A stretch of DNA of 14,401 nucleotides from Nitrospira lenta (GCA_945906715.1 CAMDRK010000031.1:1-14401), one strand, 5' to 3'; shown: positions 1-8,200, counted from the first letter of the stretch. Numbers and translations: made by a program. The notes: generated from the sequence alone by a model not told the origin.

Positions 1-1449
1 TGCACCGATGCCGAAGTGCGTCGCATGCTTTCTGATGCGGACGAGATGCCGCCGGACCATCGCATCTTGGCAGGCTTCGCGCTGACGGATATCGACGGGC
101 CGAGCCTCGCGCAATACCGCCAGCGGCTCCTCGCCGCCAAGGGTGAACATCCGTGGCTGGCGTTACCGGATCGCGATCTTCTCGAACGGCTTGGCGGATG
201 GCGCCATGACCGATCGTTGGGGAACGAGGGATTGACGCTGGCCGGGTTGCTGATGTTCGGCAAGGATCAGGCGATACGCGATCCGAATGGAGCACCGAAC
301 TATTTCGTGGACTACCGGGAGAAGCTCGATCCGGAGCTGCGCTGGACCGACCGGATTTATCCCGACGGAACGTGGGAAGCGAATCTGTTTCAGTTCTACA
401 GCAGGGTCTGGACAAAACTGGCGTCCGGACTGCCGACGCCGTTCCAACTGGAAGGCGCCATGCGGCGCGACGTGACACCGGCCCATGAAGCGTTGCGTGA
501 AGCGTTTGTCAACGCAATCATCCACGGCGACTATGCCGGCGCCGGTGGTGTCGTGGTCGAACGCTTTCCGGACCGCTTCATCATCGAGAATCCCGGCACG
601 CTGCTGGTATCCGTGGAGCAGTACTTGGCCGGTGGCGTGAGCGAGTGCCGCAATAAATCGCTCCAGCAGATGTTTCTGATGATCGGTGGCGGCGAGCGCG
701 CGGGATCGGGCGCGGACAAGATACGCGCCGGGTGGCGGGCGCAGCACTGGCGCGCGCCACGGCTTGAAGTACGAAGCGAGCCGGATCGCGTGCGGCTGAC
801 CCTGCCAATGATCAGTTTGATTCCAGCCGAGACCCTCGATCGTTTGCGCCGCGTGTTCGGCTCGCGAGTCGACTCACTGGCCGCGGCAGAACTCCAGGCC
901 CTAGCCACAGCGGACGTCGAGGGGTCGGTCTCCAACGTACGGCTGCAGGAGCTGCTGACCGATCATCCGGTGGACATTACCCGGATGCTGACCCGACTGT
1001 GCGAACAAGGACTGCTCGTTTCCGACAATCGGCGGCGGTGGACAACCTACCGGCTTGGTAGCGGGCCCAGGGAACCATCGCATTTTGATGTGGGGGACTC
1101 CTCACATTTGCCCGGGGACTCCGGACATTTGCCAGAGAGCTCCGGACGTTTGCCAGGCGACTCCAGACATTTGCCGGAAGAGGTGCAGACTCAGTTACGC
1201 GACATAGCCAAGCCGGTGGCCGACAGCGGCAAAGCCGGCGGAGAGCAAGTCATGTCCGTTATCTCTGCGCTTTGCAGAGGACGCTTTCTGACCGCACAAC
1301 AGTTGGCAGACCTTCTGAACAGGAGCACGGAAGGGTTGCGCAAGCGATACCTTACGCCCATGACCCGGGGCGGAAAGCTTCAATTACGGTACCCGGAGGC
1401 TCCCAATCGACCGGATCAAGCCTACACCGTAGCAAACGAAAATCCATGA
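1..1449 (+). CDS. AlbA/Schlafen-type ATP-binding transcriptional regulator-like protein, 5' partial
   Basis: The reading frame is open from base 1, so the N-terminus lies outside the window; a GTG at 16 is only the first internal start-like codon. Counting from that GTG, the first ~85 residues resemble the end of an AlbA_2/Schlafen DNA-binding domain and the linker after it (GLTLAGLLMFGK at 73-84). A GHKL-type ATPase (HATPase_c_4) fold follows: N-box EALREAFVNAIIHGDY (158-173), ENPG (191-194) and the glycine loop GERAGSGADKI (226-236). Four heptapeptide repeats come next, then a winged-helix-like C-terminus (FLTAQQLADLLNRSTEGLRK). Such proteins are usually annotated as putative DNA-binding/ATP-binding regulators; the substrate is unknown. 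Its TGA overlaps the start codon of res (ATGA, 1446-1449), so the two are co-translated and it probably belongs to the type III RM operon. Family assignment is firm; the role as regulator or accessory defence factor is inference. Confidence 0.85.
   Translation, partial: CTDAEVRRMLSDADEMPPDHRILAGFALTDIDGPSLAQYRQRLLAAKGEHPWLALPDRDLLERLGGWRHDRSLGNEGLTLAGLLMFGKDQAIRDPNGAPNYFVDYREKLDPELRWTDRIYPDGTWEANLFQFYSRVWTKLASGLPTPFQLEGAMRRDVTPAHEALREAFVNAIIHGDYAGAGGVVVERFPDRFIIENPGTLLVSVEQYLAGGVSECRNKSLQQMFLMIGGGERAGSGADKIRAGWRAQHWRAPRLEVRSEPDRVRLTLPMISLIPAETLDRLRRVFGSRVDSLAAAELQALATADVEGSVSNVRLQELLTDHPVDITRMLTRLCEQGLLVSDNRRRWTTYRLGSGPREPSHFDVGDSSHLPGDSGHLPESSGRLPGDSRHLPEEVQTQLRDIAKPVADSGKAGGEQVMSVISALCRGRFLTAQQLADLLNRSTEGLRKRYLTPMTRGGKLQLRYPEAPNRPDQAYTVANENP
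1093..1176 (+). repeat. Four 21-nt in-frame tandem repeats (heptapeptide GDSSHLP-like)
   Basis: Four consecutive 21-base units encode GDSSHLP, GDSGHLP, ESSGRLP and GDSRHLP. The consensus is [GE][DS]S[SGR][HR]LP. The repeats sit between the ATPase domain and the C-terminal winged helix, where a flexible linker is expected. I recall related proteins carrying variable numbers of similar Ser-His-Leu repeats, so copy number may differ between strains through slippage. Confidence 0.8.
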
Positions 1450-4445
1450 AACTTCAGTTCGACGCCAATCAGCAGTTCCAGCTCGATGCTGTTGCCGCCG
1501 TCACCGGCCTTTTCGACGGCCAGCCGCAGGGCGCGCCGGAGTATGCCGTCATCAAGATGGGTGCCGGTACGGGTCTCTATGCTGGCCAGCAGCAGACCGA
1601 ACTGGGCTCTGGCAATCAGTTGTTGGTGGCAGAAGGCAAATTGTTGGCGAACACACGTGCTCTTCAGACCCTGAACGACATCGAAGTAGCTGACCCTGCA
1701 GCGGCGCTGGAAGCGTGGGATCTATTCGACGGCCCGGCCAACCAGTCACGACCTTGCCCGCACTTCTCGGTGGAGATGGAGACCGGCACGGGCAAGACCT
1801 ACGTCTACCTCCGCAGCATCTTCGAGCTGTCTCGGCGTTATGGCTTTCAGAAGTTCATCATCGTGGTGCCCAGTGTAGCCATCCGCGAGGGCGTGCTCAA
1901 AAATATCGAGATCACCGCCGAGCACTTCCGCGTGCTCTACAACAACCTGTCTTTTGAATCCTTCGTCTATGACGCGAAAAAGGTCAATCGGCTGCGTCAG
2001 TTTGCGACCAGCAACATGCTGCAAATCCTGGTCATCAACATCGATGCCTTCCGCAAGAATTTTACCGGTACCGAGGCTGAGCAGAAGAGTAACGTGATCT
2101 ATAAAGAGAGCGACAAACTCTCTGGCCGCCAGCCCATTGAGTTCGTGCAGGCGGCTCGGCCCATTGTGATCATCGACGAGCCTCAGAGCGTGGATTCGAC
2201 CGACAAGGCTCAGGAGGCAATCAAGGCGCTCAATCCACTCTGCACTCTTCGCTATTCCGCAACGCACCGTAATCCCTACAACCTCGTCTATAGACTCGAT
2301 CCGGTGCGCGCGTTCGAACTAAAGCTAGTCAAGCAAATCGTGGTGGCAAGCGCTTTCGCCGAAGGGACGGCCAACGATGCCTTTGTGCGTGTCGAAAAGA
2401 TTGATTATAAGAACGGCATCAAAGCCAAGCTTCGCATCCATGTGCAGAATCCAGACGGACCAAAGGAAAAGTCGGTTGCCGTCAAGCAAGGCGCTGACCT
2501 ATTCACCCTCTCGAATGAACGGGCTAATTATAAGAACGGCTTCGAGGTCACCGAGATCAACGCCGAGCCCGGCAACGAGTACATTCGCTTTAGCAATGGC
2601 CGGACTCTCCGCCAAAGTGAGGAGATCGGTGCGATGCGGGACGATGTGTGGCGAGCCCAGGTCAAACACACGATCAAACGACATCTGGAAAAGGAGCTTC
2701 AAGTTGGTGCGCGCGGCATCAAAGTGCTTTCGCTTTTCTTTATCGACCGCGTGGCCAACTACCGTGACTATGATGGGGCCGGCCAGCCGGTGAAGGGGAA
2801 GCTCGCAGAAACATTTGAGGCAGAGCTATCGGAACTTGCAAAGGATGTGCGGTACCGTGAACTGGGTTGGCTCAAGGAGCCGATGGACAAATTGCATAAC
2901 GGTTACTTCGCAGCCGACAAGAAGAAGGTTGGCGGCAAGGTCGTAGAGTTTCTTAAAGATACCCGCGGTGACACCCAGGCCGACGATGAGGTGTACAACC
3001 TGATCATGAAGGAGAAGGAGCGTTTGCTCTCGATGGAGGAACCGCTGCGCTTCATCTTTAGTCACTCAGCCCTGCGCGAGGGTTGGGACAACCCCAACGT
3101 CTTCCAGATCTGTACGCTCAACGAAACCAAGAGCGCCGTCAAAAAGCGGCAGGAGATCGGACGTGGGTTGCGTCTGCCTGTCTACCAGAATGGTCTGCGG
3201 GTCTTCGACGACTCGGTCAACAAGCTGTATGTCATGGCAAACGAGAGCTATGAGGACTTCGCCAAGGCGTTGCAGACCGAGTACGAGGAAGACTGCGGCG
3301 TCACTTTCGGCAAGGTGCCGCTAACCGCACTAGCCAAGTTGATCCGTGTAGTCGATGGCATTGAGCAGCCTATTGGGCGTGAAGCCGCCGAGGTGATCCG
3401 TGATTCTCTTGTCACTCAGAAGATGCTAGACGCCGAAGGGCGCATCCAGCCGCTGTTCGACCCCAAGCGCAAAGACTTCAAGCTGGAGTTGCCAGACGCC
3501 CATCGAGAATTGGTGCCGGCTGTCATCGATTTGCTGTCGTCCTATCAGATCGAACGGCACATCTGTAGGGAGCGGGACGAGCACAAGAATCAACTAAAGA
3601 AGGAAGTGACGTTGAGCCCCGAGTTCATCGCGCTATGGGACCATATCAAGCCCAAGACCACGTACCGGGTGGAGTTTGAGACTGACAAGCTCGTTGAGCG
3701 TGCGGTGGACGCCGTGAAGCGGATGGAGAAGATTGAAAGTCCGCGCATCCGGGTAACTGCCGGGCGGCTTGGCATTGAAAAACGCGGGGTAACAGCAGCG
3801 CCCATGACGGCAGCTGAGGAGGAAGTTGAGTATGGGCACCATCCCATTCCCGACTTGTTGGCCTATCTACAAAACGAGACTGAACTCACCCGTTCAACCT
3901 TAGTGCGTATCTTAAAGGCTTCAGGACGGCTGAAAGAATTCTTCAACAACCCGCAACGCTTCATGGATGCCGTGGCCGCAATTCTGAAACATGAACTCCA
4001 CCGCCTGCTCGTGGACGGCATCAAATATGAGCGAATTGACGGCTCAGGGCCGGAAGTCGAATGGGAGATGCTGCTCTTCAAAAATGAAGAGCTGATCAAC
4101 TATCTTACTGCACTCAAAGTGAACAACTCGGTATACGAGTATGTGGTGTACGACTCAGAAGTGGAACGAGAATTTGCCAAGCGTTTGGATGAACGCGAGG
4201 ACATCAAGCTCTTCGTGAAACTGCCTGACTGGTTCAAGGTGGAAACTCCTGTTGGCACATACAACCCGGACTGGGCCATTGTGAAGCACGACGACCAGAT
4301 GCTCTACCTCGTGAAGGAAACCAAGAGCACTAAAGACTTTCTGAAGCTCCGTACCACCGAAGCCGACAAGGTACGGTGCGGCCAACGTCACTTTGAGACC
4401 CTCGGTGTGCCCTTCGCGGTGGCGGTGACGGCAGATGAGGTCTAG
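1446..4445 (+). CDS. res: Type III restriction-modification system endonuclease subunit Res
   Basis: This 999-residue protein is the helicase-nuclease subunit of a type III restriction enzyme, which works in complex with a Mod methyltransferase and cuts DNA after ATP-driven communication between recognition sites. Visible motifs: an N-terminal Q-rich segment (FDANQQFQLDAV); Walker A METGTGKT (111-118); Walker B IIDEPQ (242-247); SHSALREGWDNPN (539-551); helicase motif VI QEIGRGLRLP (569-578); and a C-terminal PD-(D/E)xK nuclease with PDW at 941-943 and ETK at 958-960, so D942, E958 and K960 are the likely catalytic residues. Length is normal for the family. I place the start at ATG 1446, not at an upstream in-frame start near 1272, because MKLQFD matches the family N-terminus and the ATG overlaps the previous stop (ATGA). 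All key motifs are present, so the gene looks functional. No mod gene is in the window; it should lie upstream of base 1. Base composition looks less GC-rich than the neighbouring RNB gene, consistent with transfer. Confidence 0.95.
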   Translation: MKLQFDANQQFQLDAVAAVTGLFDGQPQGAPEYAVIKMGAGTGLYAGQQQTELGSGNQLLVAEGKLLANTRALQTLNDIEVADPAAALEAWDLFDGPANQSRPCPHFSVEMETGTGKTYVYLRSIFELSRRYGFQKFIIVVPSVAIREGVLKNIEITAEHFRVLYNNLSFESFVYDAKKVNRLRQFATSNMLQILVINIDAFRKNFTGTEAEQKSNVIYKESDKLSGRQPIEFVQAARPIVIIDEPQSVDSTDKAQEAIKALNPLCTLRYSATHRNPYNLVYRLDPVRAFELKLVKQIVVASAFAEGTANDAFVRVEKIDYKNGIKAKLRIHVQNPDGPKEKSVAVKQGADLFTLSNERANYKNGFEVTEINAEPGNEYIRFSNGRTLRQSEEIGAMRDDVWRAQVKHTIKRHLEKELQVGARGIKVLSLFFIDRVANYRDYDGAGQPVKGKLAETFEAELSELAKDVRYRELGWLKEPMDKLHNGYFAADKKKVGGKVVEFLKDTRGDTQADDEVYNLIMKEKERLLSMEEPLRFIFSHSALREGWDNPNVFQICTLNETKSAVKKRQEIGRGLRLPVYQNGLRVFDDSVNKLYVMANESYEDFAKALQTEYEEDCGVTFGKVPLTALAKLIRVVDGIEQPIGREAAEVIRDSLVTQKMLDAEGRIQPLFDPKRKDFKLELPDAHRELVPAVIDLLSSYQIERHICRERDEHKNQLKKEVTLSPEFIALWDHIKPKTTYRVEFETDKLVERAVDAVKRMEKIESPRIRVTAGRLGIEKRGVTAAPMTAAEEEVEYGHHPIPDLLAYLQNETELTRSTLVRILKASGRLKEFFNNPQRFMDAVAAILKHELHRLLVDGIKYERIDGSGPEVEWEMLLFKNEELINYLTALKVNNSVYEYVVYDSEVEREFAKRLDEREDIKLFVKLPDWFKVETPVGTYNPDWAIVKHDDQMLYLVKETKSTKDFLKLRTTEADKVRCGQRHFETLGVPFAVAVTADEV

Positions 4446-4482
4446 TTGGCAAAAGAAAATAGGGTGAGAGTATTTTCTCTCA

Positions 4483-4535
4483 GGAGAGTCCACCGCCCAT
4501 CTGTTTTCTCTTTGAGGGCGGGCTAGATGGTCTCC
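4483..4535 (+). other. Intergenic inverted repeat downstream of res
   Basis: The first part of the 221-base gap after res holds an imperfect long hairpin. GGAGA (4483-4487) pairs with TCTCC (4531-4535), CCA (4490-4492) with TGG (4528-4530), and CCGCCC (4493-4498) with GGGCGG (4516-4521), leaving a 17-base loop. A smaller stem, TGAGAG/CTCTCA, precedes it at 4465-4482. Neither is followed by a clear T-run. They could slow 3' decay of the res transcript; function is unknown. Confidence 0.4.
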
Positions 4536-4581
4536 CACTGCGCGTGTTCAACGAGGGGAGTCCGCAACCGCGCGTTGCACG

Positions 4582-4616
4582 AGCATAGGAGGGCATCTAG
4601 GCTGCCCTCTCATGCT
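4582..4616 (+). terminator. Hairpin, possible terminator after res
   Basis: The arms 4582-4595 and 4603-4616 form a 14-bp stem with one mismatch and one G-T pair around a 7-base loop; the inner seven pairs (GAGGGCA/TGCCCTC) are perfect. The bases after it are pyrimidine-rich (cttctctctct) but not a pure T-run. It lies between res and the RNB gene and could end the res transcript or act as a leader structure for the next gene. Confidence 0.4.
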
Positions 4617-4666
4617 TCTCTCTCTCCAAGACCCAACCAGGTTTCACCCCAGACTGAAGGAGACAA

Positions 4667-6130
4667 ATGAAAAGCCATCGCACAGATCTCAGGAATATCG
4701 CTCGTCGCGCTATGGTCGAACGAGGCCTCTTGCCGGATTTTTCTGCCGCGGCGATGGCCGAGCTTTCCCGCATAGAGGCTGCTGCCACGGACCGGGACTC
4801 AGACATACGCGATTTGACGGAGCTGCTCTGGGCGTCGATCGACAACGACGATTCCCGAGACCTCGACCAGCTCACCGTGGCCGAACCAGGTGCTGGCCGG
4901 TCGGTGAAGATCCTGGTCGCGATTGCCGACGTGGACGCACTGGTCACGAAGGAGTCCGCTCTGGATGTTCATGCCAAACACAATACGACGTCGGTCTATA
5001 CGTCCGGCGGCATGTTTCCCATGCTGCCGGAAAAACTGTCGACCGATCTGACGTCTCTCGGCGAAGGGCAAGACCGTCTCGCGATCGTGGTGGAGATGGT
5101 GATTGCGGAGGACGGGGCGGTCCTCAGTTCGACTCTCTTTCGGGCGCTGGTCCGTAACCATGCGAAGTTGGCCTATAACAGCGTTGCCGCGTGGTTCGCC
5201 GAAGAGGCACCTGTGCCTGATCGGGTCAAGGCCATCTCCGGCCTCGATGTGCAACTCCGCCTCCAAGACCAGGTCGCGCAGCGCCTCAAGGCTCGACGAC
5301 ACGAACAAGGCGCGCTGAGTCTTGAAACGATTGAACCACGAGCTGTGTTTGAGGGTGAGGTGCTGACCAATCTCAAGGTCGAGCAGAAGAATCGCGCGAA
5401 GGAGCTGATCGAAGATTTTATGATTGCAGCGAATCAGGCAACCGCATCGTACCTCAAGGGAAAGGGCATGCCCTCCTTCCGCCGTATCCTGCGCTCTCCC
5501 GAACGCTGGCAGCGGATTGTTGAGGTCGCTGCGCGCTGGGGCGAGCACTTACCCTCGGAGCCGGACGCTGGTGCGCTCGAATCGTTCCTCATCGCACGCC
5601 GGAAGGCCGATCCCCTCAGATTTCCCGATCTTTCCCTGGCCATCGTGAAGCTCATTGGCAGAGGCGAGTATGTACTGGATCAGTCGAAGGATGGCGCTCC
5701 TGAACATTTCGGGCTTGCGGTGAAGGGGTACACCCATTCCACGGCTCCCAACCGACGCTTTCCTGATCTCATCACCCAGCGGCTGATCAAAGCGGCGCTG
5801 GCCGGTGCGTCAACGCCGTACCAATCGGAAGAACTGAAGTATCTGGCCGACCACTGTACCGAGAAAGAGAACGGCGCGGAAAAAGTCGAGCGCCAGCTCC
5901 GCAAATCCGCCGCCGCCCTCTTGCTTGAATCACGGATTGGGCAGCGGTTCGACGCCATCGTGACGGGCGCCTCGGACAGAGGTACGTGGGTCCGGCTCCT
6001 TGAGCCACCGGTCGAAGGGAGAATGGTGACGGGCGAGCGTGGCCTCGACGTCGGAGATAAGGTGCAGGTAGAGCTTATAAGCACGGACGTCGAACGAGGG
6101 TACATCGACTTCGTCAGAGTCGGATTGTGA
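4667..6130 (+). CDS. RNB-domain exoribonuclease (RNase II/R family, short form)
   Basis: The 487-residue product belongs to the RNB family of 3'-to-5' hydrolytic exoribonucleases. The N-terminal part of the catalytic domain shows SIDNDDSRDLDQL: D59, D65 and D67 match the first three metal-binding acids, but the fourth position is Q68 rather than Asp. ELIEDFMIAAN (247-257) and GYTHSTAPNRRFPDLITQRL (354-373) are the later RNB motifs, the second with the conserved arginines near the active site. Residues ~424-485 look like an S1-type RNA-binding domain. The two N-terminal cold-shock domains of E. coli RNase II/R are missing, explaining the short length (RNase II is about 640, RNase R about 800). 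The start at ATG 4667 has a good Shine-Dalgarno (gaaggag, 4656-4662). It is transcribed alone and converges on rbgA. Exonuclease role is from family knowledge; RNA substrates are unknown. Confidence 0.88.
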   Translation: MKSHRTDLRNIARRAMVERGLLPDFSAAAMAELSRIEAAATDRDSDIRDLTELLWASIDNDDSRDLDQLTVAEPGAGRSVKILVAIADVDALVTKESALDVHAKHNTTSVYTSGGMFPMLPEKLSTDLTSLGEGQDRLAIVVEMVIAEDGAVLSSTLFRALVRNHAKLAYNSVAAWFAEEAPVPDRVKAISGLDVQLRLQDQVAQRLKARRHEQGALSLETIEPRAVFEGEVLTNLKVEQKNRAKELIEDFMIAANQATASYLKGKGMPSFRRILRSPERWQRIVEVAARWGEHLPSEPDAGALESFLIARRKADPLRFPDLSLAIVKLIGRGEYVLDQSKDGAPEHFGLAVKGYTHSTAPNRRFPDLITQRLIKAALAGASTPYQSEELKYLADHCTEKENGAEKVERQLRKSAAALLLESRIGQRFDAIVTGASDRGTWVRLLEPPVEGRMVTGERGLDVGDKVQVELISTDVERGYIDFVRVGL

Positions 6131-6142
6131 GGGAGGCGCCCT

Positions 6143-6236
6143 CTGGTTTCTTTGGTTGATCTGGTTTGTTTGGTTTGTCTTGTCTATTTGGTTGAATCAG
6201 ACTAACCGGATAGACCAGAGAGACCAGATGAACCAG
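6143..6236. repeat. Palindromic 9-nt-unit array, copy 1
   Basis: The left arm is six contiguous 9-nt units from 6143 to 6196 (for example CTGGTTTGT at 6161-6169). The right arm read on the minus strand is another run of 9-nt units from 6236 to 6192 (CTGGTTCAT, CTGGTCTCT, CTGGTCTAT, CCGGTTAGT, CTGATTCAA). The arms pair over about 32 bases with 24 matches, and most mismatches are T/C changes that allow G-U pairs in RNA. It lies between the convergent RNB and rbgA genes, 13 bases after the RNB stop, and its right arm contains the rbgA stop codon. A bidirectional terminator role is plausible but unproven. Confidence 0.85.
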
Positions 6237-7071
6237 CCGGTGTCTCCAAGCTGGTGCGGCCGAGTGTGCCGTTGCGGTAGTCAGACAAGAGGATTCTCGC
6301 CGCTTTGTCTCGGTCTATTCCACCGCCGCTCCTGGTCAGCAGGCAGCCGCGCTTTTTGCCGATGGCATCGATCACGCCCATACTCGTTAGCCCTTCCACA
6401 GCAAAACCGTAGCGGGCCGTGAGCCTGGCTGGATAGCGTGCAAGCAGGATGGTGGCGAGAAACTCGGCGACCGCTTCGTCATCCACAACCTTGTGGCCTA
6501 TCGCGTTGACCGTGGCGAGCAGGAGGCCCACGTGAGGATCTTTGATGGTCCCCCACAATAGTCCGGGTGAGTCGGTGATGGCCATGTGGTCGTTCAGTTT
6601 GTGACGCTGCTGGACTTTGGTCACGGCTGGTTCGTCGCCCACACGAGCGATGCGGCGTTTGAGGAGCATGTTCATCAGGGTTGATTTGCCGACGTTGGGG
6701 ATTCCCATGATCAGCATACGTAGCGGTTTCGCGCTGCTGTTGCGATGGGGGGCGAGCGGCTGACAGAACTGGGGCAGCTTGGCGGCATCGCCCGCATGAT
6801 GACAAGAAAGGGCAACAGCGCTGACGCCCGGTTGACGATTATACAGGTCGAGCCAAGCTTGAGTGACGGCGAGGTCGGCGAGATCAGCTTTGTTGAGGAC
6901 TTTCAGGCTTGGACGTTGGCGGGTCAGTCGCAGCTCTTCGATCAGTGGATTGCAGCTGGCGTTCGGTATGCGCGCATCCAGCACCTCGACGACGACGTCG
7001 ATCACCTCCATCGTTTTGGCGGCTTCTTTGCGCGCCGTATTCATGTGACCGGGGAACCACTGGATGGACAT
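6202..7071 (-). CDS. rbgA: Ribosome biogenesis GTPase RbgA/YlqF
   Basis: The 289-residue protein is a circularly permuted GTPase that acts in late assembly of the 50S ribosomal subunit. The N-terminus IQWFPGHM and the DARIP motif (32-36) are typical of YlqF/RbgA. G motifs appear in permuted order: G4 NKAD (60-63), then G1 GIPNVGKST (123-131), a G2 threonine near 151, and G3 DSPG (167-170). The C-terminal domain runs to about residue 275. The last residues (SSGLSGLSG) are encoded by the right arm of palindrome copy 1, so the natural C-terminus has been replaced or extended by the repeat. The start at 7071 is set by the conserved MSIQWFPGHM; no strong ribosome-binding site is seen before it (cccctc directly upstream). 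Upstream lie about 80 noncoding bases, then palindrome copy 2. The only doubt is the exact family label among YlqF-like GTPases. Confidence 0.93.
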   Translation of the reverse strand: MSIQWFPGHMNTARKEAAKTMEVIDVVVEVLDARIPNASCNPLIEELRLTRQRPSLKVLNKADLADLAVTQAWLDLYNRQPGVSAVALSCHHAGDAAKLPQFCQPLAPHRNSSAKPLRMLIMGIPNVGKSTLMNMLLKRRIARVGDEPAVTKVQQRHKLNDHMAITDSPGLLWGTIKDPHVGLLLATVNAIGHKVVDDEAVAEFLATILLARYPARLTARYGFAVEGLTSMGVIDAIGKKRGCLLTRSGGGIDRDKAARILLSDYRNGTLGRTSLETPAGSSGLSGLSG

Positions 7072-7150
7072 GAGGGGAAAGATTTTCCAATAAAAAAGAA
7101 CTGTACTTTACCAGGATGCTGGGAAAGCCCGCCAGCGGAAGAAGACTGTT

Positions 7151-7219
7151 ATTTGGTCTGTTTGGTTGAACGAGACAGACCAAATGAATAAAACAAACCA
7201 GATGAACCAGATCAACCCT
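7151..7219. repeat. Palindromic 9-nt-unit array, copy 2
   Basis: A perfect 11-bp inverted repeat (ATTTGGTCTGT at 7151-7161 and its complement at 7175-7185) forms the core. The right side continues on the minus strand as 9-nt units from 7219 to 7166 (AGGGTTGAT, CTGGTTCAT, CTGGTTTGT, TTTATTCAT, TTGGTCTGT, CTCGTTCAA). The left arm is short, so this copy is asymmetric and may be truncated. It lies 33 bases beyond the stop of the membrane protein gene (minus strand) and about 80 bases upstream of rbgA, between co-directional genes. Confidence 0.8.
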
Positions 7220-7252
7220 CGCGTCTCGCCCGTCCCGCCAGTCTCGATCGGC

Positions 7253-8200
7253 TCAGCCGACTTGGGCCGGTTCGGCGGTGAGATCGAGCGGCTGCCGCAG
7301 GGCTCCGATTTCTTCAGATGCCGCCCCAATCTCAAACCGTTCTCTTCGGATTTCATTGCCGGTTTTGTTTCGGTACACCAGCTCATCCGTGTCGAGATCA
7401 TATTCCGGAATCTCGGCGCTCTCCCATCGCTGCACGAAGTAGTGGGCATAGAGGGTATAGAGGCCATGGTCCTTGCGGTTGTGCCGCAGGACATACTCCG
7501 GCATGGTCTGAATATCCAGATCGGCATGGTAATGCTGGAGCCAGAGGTAATCTCCAAGGATCACCAATTTCATCAACGGGGAATCCGAGTAGAGCTTGAG
7601 CTTCACGGATTTCCCCATGGCCTTCAGCCGCTTGAGGAGATGGATACTCTGCCGAACTTCTTTCCGAAATGTGTCCAGCGTGAACTCTGGATGACTGATG
7701 GCCTGTATGCGCGCGCTCGCTTCCTGGCTGTAGGGATTCACCAGCATGATTCTGGCCCCCAGGCATTTGTCGAGGACCGACGACAGGCCTCCCACTTGAT
7801 CCACAAAGGTGCTGTGGCCGCTGGACCCGATGACCGAAATGGTTCGGCCTATGCCCTCCTCTTCTTTGAGCTGCTCGATATGCCGTTGTGCTCCCCGCGT
7901 GCGTCGAGGGAAGAACGAGACGAGGCCAGCGCCGGTCGCCACGAGGGCGAGGGCTCGGTTTCGCATGCTGTGATGGAAGTAATTGAGGCAGACGATCAGG
8001 AGGATCGCCACCGTCATTTCCACAGCGATGAGCGAAAGCCTGTCCTGTTCGATCTGAGCCCAGAACAACAAAAACTGTTTGGCGCCTGCCGGGAGCAAGA
8101 GCGCAATGCCTGCACTCAGGGCGACGATGAGAATGTGATAGAGACTCCCTGCGGCGTCGCGCAGGAATGCTCGAACTGTTGACCATACGGATAAAAACAA
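7253..8200 (-). CDS. Membrane-anchored protein with a PLD-like (HKD-less) domain, unknown function
   Basis: I do not recognise a named family. The 315-residue product starts with two clear hydrophobic segments (about 21-40 and 55-74) and a weaker third (about 83-97), followed by a basic stretch and a soluble domain of roughly 215 residues. The soluble part (SVIGSSGHSTFVDQVG, then ARIMLVNP, then VKLKLYSDSPLMKLVILGDYLWLQHYH) has the alternating strand pattern of one half of a phospholipase D-like fold. The HxKxxxxD catalytic motif is absent, so any activity is doubtful and a binding or sensing role is more likely. The start is a TTG at 8200: an in-frame stop lies 12 bases upstream, and a good ribosome-binding site (aaagaggtg) ends five bases before it. 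It sits between palindrome copies 2 and 3 on the same strand as its neighbours. The fold is inference; membrane anchoring is well supported. Confidence 0.75.
   Translation of the reverse strand: MFLSVWSTVRAFLRDAAGSLYHILIVALSAGIALLLPAGAKQFLLFWAQIEQDRLSLIAVEMTVAILLIVCLNYFHHSMRNRALALVATGAGLVSFFPRRTRGAQRHIEQLKEEEGIGRTISVIGSSGHSTFVDQVGGLSSVLDKCLGARIMLVNPYSQEASARIQAISHPEFTLDTFRKEVRQSIHLLKRLKAMGKSVKLKLYSDSPLMKLVILGDYLWLQHYHADLDIQTMPEYVLRHNRKDHGLYTLYAHYFVQRWESAEIPEYDLDTDELVYRNKTGNEIRRERFEIGAASEEIGALRQPLDLTAEPAQVG

Noticed and set aside
1272..1445. N-terminal extension of Res by 58 residues
   Set aside because: It overlaps the end of the regulator gene in another frame and has no family-like sequence; MKLQFDANQQ at 1446 is the normal Res start, with ATGA coupling.
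4799..5548. 249-codon open frame on the minus strand
   Set aside because: Antisense shadow of the RNB nuclease gene.
7166..8182. 338-codon open frame on the plus strand
   Set aside because: It is antisense to the membrane protein gene and begins inside palindrome copy 2; no domain or ribosome site, and GC-rich DNA often leaves such frames open.
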